From contig DASROJ010000152.1 of assembly GCA_035646975.1 (NCBI GenBank), positions 1 through 13,889 on the forward strand: a stretch of DNA of 13,889 nt, given 5' to 3'. The notes below the pieces were generated by a model that was given only the letters and a program-made list of their open reading frames with translations, searched no databases and was not told where the DNA came from. The stretch comes from DASROJ01 sp035646975. Its GTDB lineage: Bacteria; Acidobacteriota; Polarisedimenticolia; JACPZX01; DASXTC01. The position numbers and the translations under genes were made by a program. This document shows, one piece after another, positions 6,284 through 13,881 of this stretch; within the stretch, counting starts at the first letter, position 1, and each line of letters starts with the position of its first letter.

Positions 6284-6310
6284 GGGGGGTGCTGAGGAAC
6301 TCGCGGCGCA

Positions 6311-6685
6311 TCACGCCTCCGGGTCGCGGTGCACCGTGGCGGGCGAGAAGGCCGGCAGGCAGACGGCGATGTACTCGGCGCCATCCGGCTCCGGTGTGCT
6401 GTAGCGCACCCACTCCCCCGGAGCGGTCACCACCGCCTGTCCGGCGCGCACCATCAGAACCCCGGCTTCGTGCTCGACCTGCAGACAGCCGCGCAGCACC
6501 ACCGTGACCTCTTCGAACTCCGGGCGCTGGCCCGGCTCGAGCCATCCTTCCGGTGACACCATCCGGGCGACGCTGACGCCCTGGTGCCCCGAGTTGACCC
6601 GGCCGGCGTACTCTTCAATCCTCTTGGGTTTGCTGCCGGCCGCCTGGATCACCGTCGGCCCGTTGATGAGTCTCGGCACCGCCAT
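6311..6685 (-). CDS. Small single-domain cupin without the usual metal histidines
   Basis: The 124-aa protein has no signal peptide and the two cupin motifs in order. Motif 1 is about residues 52-71 (PGQRPEFEEVTVVLRGCLQV), where the normal H-x-H is replaced by R-P-E and only the FEE acids remain. Motif 2 is about residues 81-97 (AGQAVVTAPGEWVRY), where the usual histidine is absent. A metal site of the standard 3-His/1-Glu kind is therefore not possible; binding of a small molecule or a non-metal role is more likely. The C-terminal AVCLPAFSPATVHRD looks like a conserved tail of this cupin subgroup. The ATG at 6685 has GGGAG five bases upstream; a GTG two codons later also fits an AGGAG. It is the last gene of the minus-strand operon, 44 nt after the GNAT gene, and faces nnrS tail to tail. 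Confidence 0.85.
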   Translation of the reverse strand: MAVPRLINGPTVIQAAGSKPKRIEEYAGRVNSGHQGVSVARMVSPEGWLEPGQRPEFEEVTVVLRGCLQVEHEAGVLMVRAGQAVVTAPGEWVRYSTPEPDGAEYIAVCLPAFSPATVHRDPEA

Positions 6686-6729
6686 CTCCTCTCCCGGTCA
6701 TGATCTCTCGCGCCACCCGACGCTCGAGA

Positions 6730-7161
6730 TCAGGATACCGGCTTGTTGAAGACGTACTGGGTCTTGCCGATCACGTACCCCATCTTCTCGTAAAAAGGAC
6801 GCGCTTCGCTTCGGGCGGTGTTGGAACGGATACGCAGCGCACCGTAGCCGTTCTCGCGCGCCCACGACTCGGCGGCCTTCACCAGCGCCCTGCCCGCTCC
6901 CTGCCGCCTGCTTGCCGCGTCGACGACAAGACCCACCAGCTCGGCAAACGGCTCCGACTCGAGCAGCTGCCGGCCAACCACGTGCGCCCAGCCGGCAGGA
7001 GAACCCTGCGTCAGCTCGGCAACGAAGATGGCCGAGCCGGGGATGGTCTCGAGCGAACGGAACCGGCTTGCGATCTGATCGGGGGTGGAAGGATAGCCAA
7101 GCTGGCCGGCAAGCAGCGCGACCTGCGCAATGTCTTCCGCCATCATCCGTCGCACCCGCAT
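6730..7161 (-). CDS. GNAT-family N-acetyltransferase
   Basis: The 143-aa cytoplasmic single-domain GNAT has the acetyl-CoA pyrophosphate-binding motif A at residues 79-92 (VVDAASRRQGAGRA, fitting R-x-x-G-x-G) and the motif B end FYEKMGY at 123-129. The N-terminus MRVRRMMAEDIAQVALL is the normal first strand and helix of GNATs. These enzymes move the acetyl group of acetyl-CoA to a primary amine; the acceptor cannot be told from sequence, and options include a small amine, an aminoglycoside-type compound or a protein N-terminus. The start ATG at 7161 has AGGA five bases upstream. It lies 25 nt after the pirin stop and 44 nt before the cupin, so all three are probably on one transcript. Confidence 0.9.
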   Translation of the reverse strand: MRVRRMMAEDIAQVALLAGQLGYPSTPDQIASRFRSLETIPGSAIFVAELTQGSPAGWAHVVGRQLLESEPFAELVGLVVDAASRRQGAGRALVKAAESWARENGYGALRIRSNTARSEARPFYEKMGYVIGKTQYVFNKPVS

Positions 7162-7186
7162 GTGCGTCCTGCTCCGCTGTCCTTAT

Positions 7187-7885
7187 TCAGGAAAAACTGA
7201 AGACGATCACCTCCGACGGCTGGGTTGCGCGGACCGTCAAGCTGGTTCCATCGGCCACCGACGCGCCGTCACCGGCGGCGAGCAGCGCGCCGTCCAGGGA
7301 GACGCTGCCGCTGGCCACCTGCACCCACGCGCTGCGGCCCGGCTTGATCGGCAGGCTCACCTGCTCGCCGGTCCCCAGCAGCGCCGCGTGCATCTCCGCT
7401 TTCTGGTGGATGGTCAACGATCCCTCGCGCCCGTCGGGCGAGGCCACCAGACACAGCTTTCCCTTCCGCCTGGTGGCGGCGAACGACTTCTGCTGGTAAC
7501 CGGGTTTCAGACCGATCCGGTCGGGGATGATCCAGATCTGCAGGAAGTGGACAACCTCGTCGGGTGAAGGATTGAACTCGCTGTGCGTCACACCGGTGCC
7601 CGCGCTCATGAGCTGCACGTCGCCGGGGCGGATGATCGAGCCGGTTCCCATGCTGTCCTTGTGCTCCAGGGCGCCTTCCAGCACGTACGAAATGATTTCC
7701 ATGTCGCGGTGGGCATGGGTGCCGAAGCCTTTGGAGGGCTGCACCCGATCTTCGTTGATCACACGCAGGTCGCGGTAACCCATGTTGCGTGGGTCGAAAT
7801 AATCCCCGAACGAGAACGTGTGATAGCTGTCGAGCCAGCCGAGATCCGTGTGGCCGCGCTCCGTGCCCTTGCGTATCGTGATCAT
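7187..7885 (-). CDS. Pirin-family bicupin (YhhW-like)
   Basis: The 232-aa cytoplasmic protein belongs to the pirin family, opening MITIRKGTERGH...YHTFSFGDYF as in E. coli YhhW. The four metal ligands are all present at the same numbers that I recall for YhhW: His57 and His59 (GTHAHRD), His101 and Glu103 (GVTHSEF). Length matches the family (231-290). YhhW has quercetin 2,3-dioxygenase activity in vitro; bacterial pirins elsewhere have been linked to redox sensing and metabolic control, so the natural substrate is uncertain. The ATG at 7885 has a strong GGGAGG six bases upstream. The 33-nt gap from the upstream glycosyltransferase-like gene contains the AGCGCT hairpins, which touch this ribosome binding site and could affect its translation. 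Confidence 0.93.
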   Translation of the reverse strand: MITIRKGTERGHTDLGWLDSYHTFSFGDYFDPRNMGYRDLRVINEDRVQPSKGFGTHAHRDMEIISYVLEGALEHKDSMGTGSIIRPGDVQLMSAGTGVTHSEFNPSPDEVVHFLQIWIIPDRIGLKPGYQQKSFAATRRKGKLCLVASPDGREGSLTIHQKAEMHAALLGTGEQVSLPIKPGRSAWVQVASGSVSLDGALLAAGDGASVADGTSLTVRATQPSEVIVFSFS

Positions 7886-7897
7886 GAAATCCTCCCG

Positions 7898-7926
7898 AGC
7901 GCTCCGTGTCAGCGCTGCTCAGCGCT
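7898..7926 (-). promoter_or_regulatory. Three AGCGCT hexamers forming alternative hairpins at the pirin leader
   Basis: The self-complementary hexamer AGCGCT lies at 7898-7903, 7911-7916 and 7921-7926. In RNA the pair 7911-7916/7921-7926 makes a 6-bp stem with a 4-nt loop that includes the upstream gene's UGA. The pair 7898-7903/7911-7916 makes a competing stem with a 7-nt loop ending one base before the pirin GGGAGG. Coupling or attenuation between the two genes is an inference. The last copy is inside the final codons of the glycosyltransferase-like gene (PER-stop). Confidence 0.4.
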
Positions 7927-9499
7927 CCGGCATCCGGCGGTAGATCGTCAGCCGGGATGTCTCGCCCCAGAACAGCGGCAGCGGAGCCTCGAACCGGCGC
8001 GCCTCTTCATAGTGGCTTGCGAAGTATGCCACCTGTTCCGTGGATTCGAACAGGGGCCCGCCATGGTAATGGGCGTTCCGGTCGACCTCGAAGGATCGCA
8101 GCACCAGGTAATCGGGCCGCAGATCGCGCAGCACCCTGAAGAACCCCTCGGCGTTGCTCCGGCTGGTCCGCCGGATGTCGACGACGGCAGGGCTGACAAG
8201 CCCCGCGAGATCCACCACCTTCCGGTCGGCATACCAGGCCTGGTACCCGACCGCCTCCATCGCGACGACGGCATCGGCCGGCGTGTTGTCGTGCAGCCAT
8301 TCGCCGATGACACGGCGCGTGCCCTCTTCGTTCGTCTGGTAGTCCTGGTGGAATCGGACCGTCTCTTTCGTCTTCGGCACGAGCAGGAGCGCGTACAGGA
8401 TGACGAATGCGACGCCGGATATCCGCGCCAGCCAGACCAGCCGGTGTTGCCTCTCGGGCGCCAGCCGCCGACGCAGGAGCGCGAGGATCTTCTCCCACAA
8501 GGCCCACAGGCCAATCAGGCCGACGACGAGCGAGGCGTACCCGATCGGGGCGAGATACCAGTCGAACCACAGAGGCGCCCGGCCCAGGTACAGCGCGGCG
8601 CAGAAGACCAGCGGGAAGATGACGACCAGCCGCAGCGCGGCGGACGACGCCCGGCTGAAAATGGAAACCCCGCCCGCCACGAACGCGAGACAACCGATCC
8701 ATCGCGAAAACGGGAACGACCAGGCGAAAAACGACCCGCTCCAATCGAGATGCTCTAGCAGATGCGGCAGCGCGGCGAGATCGCCTGAGTTGCCGATGAG
8801 CCGCTTGGCGATGACCGAATGCGGGATCGGGCTGCCGAAATAGCCAAAGGCGAAGAGGACCCATGGCGCCAGCAGCGCGGCAAAGACGATTGACGGCCGA
8901 CGCATCGCCCCGCGATCCCGCCAGGGCATGCAGGCGAGAACGCCCAGCGCCCAGATCAGGCCGTCGATCCTCGTGAGCACCAGCAACGCGGCGGCGCCAG
9001 CGGCCGTCGCATGTCGGTGCGTCGCCAGGGCCCAGAGGCTCGCCGCCATGAAAAGGAGCACCAGCGGCGTCTCCATGCCGCCGCTCGCCAGCCAGAGCAT
9101 TTCGGGATTGAAGAGCAGCGCGGCGACCGCGAACATCGACAGTCCCCGCGCAAAGCCCAACGCCTCGAGCGCCAGGAAGGTCAGCACACCCGCGCCCGCC
9201 GCGGCGAGCATCATCAACGCGCTGGCCGCGAACGGAATCCAGTCGACGCCCAGGATCGCCCCGACGAGGCCCAGCATCAGCGTCTGCAGCGGCGTCGTCG
9301 TGCCGAGAACTTTTTCGCCCGGATTGAAAACGAACCCCTGCCCCTCGGCAAGGTGTCGCGCATAGCGCCAGGTGATCAGCGCATCTTCGAGGCGGATGCC
9401 GGTGCGGAGCCTGAACCAGATCCAGCAGGCCGCGGCCGCCATCACGACGGCCGCCAGTAGCAGGAATCTACTTGCCCTTGCGGGCATAGTAGAGGTCAT
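7919..9499 (-). CDS. GT-C-fold polytopic membrane glycosyltransferase-like protein
   Basis: The 526-aa protein has an N-terminal transmembrane helix at about 11-30, then about nine to ten more up to residue 370, and a soluble C-terminal domain of about 150 residues, probably periplasmic. The first loop after helix 1 reads LEDALITWRYARHLAEGQG followed by VFNPGEKVLGTTTPL. This corresponds to the DDA-type catalytic loop and NPGE-V-x-G-T-T-P signature of GT-C enzymes of the AftB/ArnT/PMT-like kind, which use lipid-linked sugars outside the cytoplasmic face. Here the pair is Glu38-Asp39. The C-terminal VGYQAWYADRKVVDLAGLVSP is typical of this group. Donor and acceptor are unknown. The start (ATG 9499, or the in-frame ATG at 9487) lies inside the end of the TPR gene, a 32-nt overlap, so translation is probably coupled. 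Pirin follows. Confidence 0.85.
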   Translation of the reverse strand: MTSTMPARASRFLLLAAVVMAAAACWIWFRLRTGIRLEDALITWRYARHLAEGQGFVFNPGEKVLGTTTPLQTLMLGLVGAILGVDWIPFAASALMMLAAAGAGVLTFLALEALGFARGLSMFAVAALLFNPEMLWLASGGMETPLVLLFMAASLWALATHRHATAAGAAALLVLTRIDGLIWALGVLACMPWRDRGAMRRPSIVFAALLAPWVLFAFGYFGSPIPHSVIAKRLIGNSGDLAALPHLLEHLDWSGSFFAWSFPFSRWIGCLAFVAGGVSIFSRASSAALRLVVIFPLVFCAALYLGRAPLWFDWYLAPIGYASLVVGLIGLWALWEKILALLRRRLAPERQHRLVWLARISGVAFVILYALLLVPKTKETVRFHQDYQTNEEGTRRVIGEWLHDNTPADAVVAMEAVGYQAWYADRKVVDLAGLVSPAVVDIRRTSRSNAEGFFRVLRDLRPDYLVLRSFEVDRNAHYHGGPLFESTEQVAYFASHYEEARRFEAPLPLFWGETSRLTIYRRMPER

Positions 9500-10361
9500 A
9501 CCTCACCTGCCACGTCTTTCCTCCGTCGGTGCTGGCCTCGCCGAGCTGCCGCACCCGGCCGTCGGGCAGAAGGGTCCAGGTGCCGCGAGCCATCTCCCTG
9601 TAACCGTCACGTCGTCTCAGCTCTCCCACCAGCCTCATCGCCCCGTCGGCGTACTCGCCGGCATAATGGATGAGACCACCTCGCGCGTCGACCCAGTCCT
9701 GATGCCACTTCCCTTCCGAAACGTCGTAGTAGTTGAGGCTCTTGCCCGAATCCCCGCCGCTGCCGGTCCAGTTCTCGAGCAGGATACAGCCGTTCTCGAG
9801 GCTCTGGATCGTGTTGGCGCCGGCCGTCTGTCCGTCGAGCGTCTTCACATCCCAGTCGCCGGCCCAGAAATCGAATTGCCTGGCCTTTGGATCTCCCATG
9901 CAGGGTTGCGACGCGGTCTGCATCCTGGCATGAAGCGCGGCGTAGCGCGGGTCGGCGCGCAGGGGTGCGAGATCAGGATCCGCGTCGAGCCCGGTCGTGT
10001 TGGAGAACCCTGCCGCCACGGCCTGGTCGAGCGTCCTGAAGGCATCGTCCATGCGGTTCATCAAGGCGTAGACGCAGGCGAGGTTGTAGCGTACTCCCCG
10101 GGGAGCCGAAGGCAGGGCAACCGCCTTTTCGTAGGCCGCGGCGGCCTGCGGGTACTGCCTGAGCTGGTGCCGCGACATCCCCAGCCGATACCAGGCCAGA
10201 GCGTCTGCAGGGTCGTGCGCGACGATCTCCTCGTAGGCCGGAGCGGCGTGGGTCCAGTCCTTAGCGACGAAGAATGCGTCGGCCGCGCTCTGCCCGGCCG
10301 CAGCAGCACCGACGAGCGCCAGACCCACGATCGACCCGGCAAGGTATTTCCTGATTCGCAT
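9468..10361 (-). CDS. Exported TPR protein with a C-terminal DUF1579-like domain
   Basis: The 297-aa product starts with a signal peptide (MRIRKYLAGS, hydrophobic to about residue 22, cleavage near AAAGQSA). Residues about 26-150 hold two to three TPR units, seen as DALAWYRLGMSRHQLRQYPQAAAAYEKAV and RYNLACVYALMNRMDDAFRTLDQAV. Residues about 160-297 resemble the DUF1579/'FDFWxGDWDV' domain: RQFDFWAGDWDV, then GCILLENWTGSGG, SLNYYDVSEGKWHQDWVDARGG, and a C-terminal strand run. This domain is common in secreted proteins of Acidobacteria and Bacteroidetes and has no known catalysis; ligand or lipid binding is only a guess. The ATG at 10361 has GGGAGG seven bases upstream. It is the first gene of the minus-strand operon, reads divergently from the BNR gene, and its last 32 nt overlap the membrane protein's start. 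Confidence 0.88.
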   Translation of the reverse strand: MRIRKYLAGSIVGLALVGAAAAGQSAADAFFVAKDWTHAAPAYEEIVAHDPADALAWYRLGMSRHQLRQYPQAAAAYEKAVALPSAPRGVRYNLACVYALMNRMDDAFRTLDQAVAAGFSNTTGLDADPDLAPLRADPRYAALHARMQTASQPCMGDPKARQFDFWAGDWDVKTLDGQTAGANTIQSLENGCILLENWTGSGGDSGKSLNYYDVSEGKWHQDWVDARGGLIHYAGEYADGAMRLVGELRRRDGYREMARGTWTLLPDGRVRQLGEASTDGGKTWQVRYDLYYARKGK

Positions 10362-10378
10362 GGCGTGCCTCCCTTCGT

Positions 10379-10409
10379 TTGTCCCGGTTGATGGTTTGAA
10401 GGTTAGAAT
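10379..10409 (+). promoter_or_regulatory. Weak candidate promoter for the BNR gene
   Basis: TTGTCC at 10379-10384 and TAGAAT at 10404-10409 are 19 nt apart, a long but allowed spacer. This is the only near-consensus -10 in the 126-bp divergent gap between the TPR gene and the BNR gene. A transcript starting near 10416 would have a leader of about 70 nt. No matching pair was seen for the minus-strand TPR operon. Confidence 0.28.
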
Positions 10410-10432
10410 AGGTGTCCCTCGACTCTCGGGGT

Positions 10433-10446
10433 GCCCCCTTCGGGGC
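10433..10446 (+). other. Leader hairpin upstream of the BNR gene
   Basis: GCCCC and GGGGC form a perfect 5-bp all-GC stem around a CTTC loop, 42 nt before the chosen BNR start. Upstream GGGG at 10428-10431 could compete for the same cytosines. There is no T-run after it. It ends well upstream of the GGAG ribosome binding site, so it might stabilise the leader or act as an attenuator remnant. Confidence 0.35.
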
Positions 10447-10487
10447 TCATCATCATTAATACGAAAGTGTCACTGGAGAAAGCTCGT

Positions 10488-13400
10488 ATGAATCGTCATG
10501 CCGCAGCCGCGCTGCTGTTCGCGCTGTTTCTCACGCCCGCCGCCGCCTTCGACGCCGCCGCCGCCAGCCGGAAGACGGAGCCCGAAAAGAAGCCGGCCGA
10601 CACCACCCGGCTCAAGGCCGACACATTCTCGGGTCTCGAGCTGCGCGGCATCGGGCCCGCGATCACGTCGGGACGAATCCTCGACGTGGCCGTGCAGCCC
10701 GGCGAGCCTTCCACCTGGTACGTGGCATCGGCCTCCGGTGGCGTCTGGAAGACGATCAACGCCGGCATCTCCTGGACACCGGTTTTCGATTCCCAGGGGT
10801 CGTACTCGATCGGCTGCGTCACGCTCGACCCGAAGAACCCGCTGGTGGTCTGGGTCGGCTCCGGCGAGAACAACAGCCAGCGCAGCGTCTCTTACGGAGA
10901 CGGCGTCTACAAGTCGACCGATGGGGGCAAGACGTGGGAGAACATGGGATTGAAGGCTTCCGAGCACATCGGCCGCATCGCCATCGACCCGCGTGACAGC
11001 AACGTGGTCTACGTGGCGGCGCAGGGGCCGCTGTGGGCCCCCGGAGGCGACCGCGGGCTCTACAAGACCACCGACGGTGGCAGGACCTGGAAGCAGTCGC
11101 TCAAGATCGGCGACTACACCGGCATCAACGAAGTGGTGCTCGACCCGCGCAATCCCGATGTGCTCTTTGCGAGCGCCTACCAGCGTCACCGGCAGATCTT
11201 CACGCTGATCGACGGCGGTCCCGAATCTGCGATCTACAAGTCCATCGACGCCGGCGCCAGCTGGAAGAAGCTCGACAACGGCCTGCCGAAGGAGGAGATG
11301 GGCCGGATCGGGCTGGCGATTTCTCCCGTCGATCCCGATGTCGTCTATGCGGTGGTGGAGGCGGCCGGCAAGGCGGGCGGGTTTTTCCGCTCCACCGATG
11401 CGGGCGGCAGCTGGGAGAAGATGAGCGATTACGTGCCCGGTGGTCCGCAGTACTACAACGAGATCTTCGCCGATCCCCTCAACGTCGGGCGCGTCTATTC
11501 GATGGATGTGTTCCTCCAGGTCACCGAAGACGGCGGCAAGACGTTCCACAAGCTCGGCGAGAGGTTCAAGCATGTCGACAACCATGTCCTCTGGATCGAT
11601 CCGCGCAACGTCGATCATCTGATCAACGGGTGCGATGGCGGGCTGTATGAAAGCTACGACAGGGCGGCCACCTGGAGGTTCGTCTCGAACCTTCCGGTGA
11701 CGCAGTTCTACAAGGTCGCCGTGGACAACGCGAAGCCGTTCTACAACGTCTATGGCGGCACGCAGGACAACTTCACCCTGGGCGGCCCCTCCCGGACGCT
11801 CACCCAGCACGGCATCACCAACCAGGACTGGTTCATCACGGTGGGGGGCGACGGCTTCCAGACACAGGTAGACCCCGAGGACCCGATGATCGTTTACTCG
11901 GAGGCACAACATGGCGCCCTCGTGCGCCACGACCGGCGAACCGGCGAGATCATCGACATCCAGCCGCAGCCGGAGGCCGCCGGAGAGTCGTTGCGCTGGA
12001 ACTGGGACTCGCCGCTCATCATCAGCCCGTTCTCTCACACGCGTCTCTACTTCGCGGCCAACAGGCTGTTCCGCAGCGACGACCGGGGCGACACCTGGCA
12101 GGCGATCAGCCCCGACCTGACGCGACAGATCGACCGCAACAAGCTGAAGATCATGGGGCGGGTGTGGGGCTCGGATTCGGTGGCAAAAAACGCGTCGACC
12201 TCTTTCTACGGCAACATCGTGTCGCTGGACGAGTCGCCGTTGAAGGAAGGGCTTCTCTACGTCGGCACCGACGATGGTCTGGTCCAGATCACCGAGGACG
12301 GGGGCAGGAGCTGGAAGAAGGTCGACAAGTTTCCCGGCGTGCCCGAGACGACCTACGTGTCGAAGCTGAGAGCCTCCCAGCACGACGCCGGCACCGTCTT
12401 TGCCGCCTTCGACAACCACAAGGCGGGCGACTTCAAGCCGTACCTGCTCCGGAGCACCGACCGCGGCTCGTCCTGGGCGTCGATCGCGGGCGACCTTCCG
12501 GAGCGCGGCACCGTGTACGCCGTGGCGGAGGACCAGGTCGATCCGAACCTGCTGTTCGCCGGCACGGAGTTCGGTCTCTTTTTCACGGTGGACGGTGGCA
12601 GGAAGTGGATGCAGCTGAAAGGCGGCATGCCGATCATACAGGTCCGGGATCTGGCGATTCAGCGCCGCGAGAACGATCTGGTGGCCGCCACCTTCGGGCG
12701 GGGGTTCTACATCCTCGATGACTACACGCCGCTGCGCAAGCTCACGGCCGATGCGCTCGAACGTGAAGCGGTGCTCTTTCCGGTCAAGCCCGCGCTGATG
12801 TACGTCCCGTCGACGCCAATCGGTCTGCGCGAGAAAAGCTTTCAGGGGGAGACCTTCTACACGGCGCCCAACCCGCCCTTTGGCGCGGTGTTCACCTATT
12901 ATCTCAAGGACGACATCAAGACGCTCAAGAAGAAACGACAGGACGAAGAAAAGGAACTCGTCAAGAAGGGTGGCGATGTCTTCTATCCCTCATGGGAGAC
13001 GCTGCGAGCCGAGGATCGGGAAGAGGAGCCGGCGATCCTGCTGACGATCACCGATGAAGAGGGCAACGTGGTGCGCCGCCTGACCGGCCCGGTCAAGTCG
13101 GGGTTCCATCGCGTGGCGTGGGACCTGCGATACCCCGCCTCCGTGCCCGCGACACAGGCTCCACCGCCCGCCGACAATCCGTTTGCCGACCCGGCCATCG
13201 GACCGATGGCCGTGCCCGGCACCTACAAGGTGTCGATCGCCCGGCGGGTCGGCGGCATCGTCACACCTCTGGGAGATCCTCAGCGCTTCGAAGCGACGCC
13301 GCTGGGCACCGCGTCGCTGCCGGCGAAGGACCGCGCGGCGGTGCTGGCCTTCGAGAAAAAAACGGCGAGACTTCAGCGCGCCGTGCTCGGCGCCATCCAG

Positions 13401-13805
13401 TCCGCCGAGGAGGCCGGCACGCATCTGACCAATCTCAGGAAGGCGCTGGCCGACACGCCGGGCGCGGACCCGAAGCTCGGCGACGACGCACGGGCGCTCC
13501 AGGCGCGACTCAAGGACATCCAGACCGCGCTGACCGGCGACGACACCATCGCCCGGAGAAACGAGCCCACGCCGCCGTCGATCGCCGATCGGGTCCAGCA
13601 GGTGGTTGGCGGCCACTGGACCTCCACCTCCGAACCGACACAGACGCATCGGAGACAGTACGACGTGGCGGCGTCGGCGTTCAGGGACGTGCTGGTCAAG
13701 CTGCGCACGCTGGTCGAAGTCGATCTCAAGCGCCTCGAGGACGCGGCCGAATCCGCGGGGGCCCCATGGACGCCAGGCCGCGTGCCGCACTGGTCGCCCG
13801 AGTAG
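10488..13805 (+). CDS. Large secreted Asp-box/BNR (sortilin-like) beta-propeller protein
   Basis: The 1,105-aa product has a short signal peptide (MNRHAAAALLFALFLTPAAA). Residues about 45-745 contain about ten Asp-box repeats of the form S/T-x-D-x-G-x-T/S-W, for example KSTDGGKTW (142-150), KTTDGGRTW, KSIDAGASW, RSTDAGGSW, RSDDRGDTW, ITEDGGRSW and RSTDRGSSW. They imply one ten-bladed sortilin-like or two smaller propellers. The opening FSGLELRGIGPAITSGRI and SGGVWKTINAGISW matches the proteins usually labelled 'glycosyl hydrolase, BNR repeat', but no sialidase active site is visible, so hydrolase activity is unsupported. Next come a likely Ig-like FlgD-type domain (about 848-920: ITDEEGNVVRRLTGPVKSGFHRVAWDLR) and an alpha-helical, coiled-coil-like region (about 945-1085). 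The ATG at 10488 was chosen over 10431 because GGAG is eight bases upstream and the signal peptide starts there. A sorting or peptide-binding role outside the cytoplasm is plausible. Confidence 0.9.
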   Translation: MNRHAAAALLFALFLTPAAAFDAAAASRKTEPEKKPADTTRLKADTFSGLELRGIGPAITSGRILDVAVQPGEPSTWYVASASGGVWKTINAGISWTPVFDSQGSYSIGCVTLDPKNPLVVWVGSGENNSQRSVSYGDGVYKSTDGGKTWENMGLKASEHIGRIAIDPRDSNVVYVAAQGPLWAPGGDRGLYKTTDGGRTWKQSLKIGDYTGINEVVLDPRNPDVLFASAYQRHRQIFTLIDGGPESAIYKSIDAGASWKKLDNGLPKEEMGRIGLAISPVDPDVVYAVVEAAGKAGGFFRSTDAGGSWEKMSDYVPGGPQYYNEIFADPLNVGRVYSMDVFLQVTEDGGKTFHKLGERFKHVDNHVLWIDPRNVDHLINGCDGGLYESYDRAATWRFVSNLPVTQFYKVAVDNAKPFYNVYGGTQDNFTLGGPSRTLTQHGITNQDWFITVGGDGFQTQVDPEDPMIVYSEAQHGALVRHDRRTGEIIDIQPQPEAAGESLRWNWDSPLIISPFSHTRLYFAANRLFRSDDRGDTWQAISPDLTRQIDRNKLKIMGRVWGSDSVAKNASTSFYGNIVSLDESPLKEGLLYVGTDDGLVQITEDGGRSWKKVDKFPGVPETTYVSKLRASQHDAGTVFAAFDNHKAGDFKPYLLRSTDRGSSWASIAGDLPERGTVYAVAEDQVDPNLLFAGTEFGLFFTVDGGRKWMQLKGGMPIIQVRDLAIQRRENDLVAATFGRGFYILDDYTPLRKLTADALEREAVLFPVKPALMYVPSTPIGLREKSFQGETFYTAPNPPFGAVFTYYLKDDIKTLKKKRQDEEKELVKKGGDVFYPSWETLRAEDREEEPAILLTITDEEGNVVRRLTGPVKSGFHRVAWDLRYPASVPATQAPPPADNPFADPAIGPMAVPGTYKVSIARRVGGIVTPLGDPQRFEATPLGTASLPAKDRAAVLAFEKKTARLQRAVLGAIQSAEEAGTHLTNLRKALADTPGADPKLGDDARALQARLKDIQTALTGDDTIARRNEPTPPSIADRVQQVVGGHWTSTSEPTQTHRRQYDVAASAFRDVLVKLRTLVEVDLKRLEDAAESAGAPWTPGRVPHWSPE

Positions 13806-13858
13806 AGCGAACCATCGGTCAGTGGCTCGGCGAATCGACGCCGCCTCGGGGACGGGTT

Positions 13859-13881
13859 GCGCGTCGCCCCGGGCGACGCGC
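13859..13881. terminator. Strong GC hairpin after the BNR gene
   Basis: This is a near-perfect palindrome: 11 bp on each side (GCGCGTCGCCC and its complement) around a single central C. As an RNA it would make a stem of about nine base pairs with a five-base loop. It begins 53 nt after the BNR stop, in a gap with no visible gene. There is no T-run after it on the plus strand, so it is a possible terminator or 3'-end protector, not a classical intrinsic terminator. Confidence 0.5.

Noticed and set aside
10470..12419. 649-codon open frame on the minus strand opposite the BNR gene
   Set aside because: It is antisense to a clearly real propeller gene with signal peptide, ribosome binding site and repeated Asp boxes. 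Its composition (rich in V, R, G, D, H) is what GC-rich codon bias produces on the opposite strand, and no domain is recognisable.
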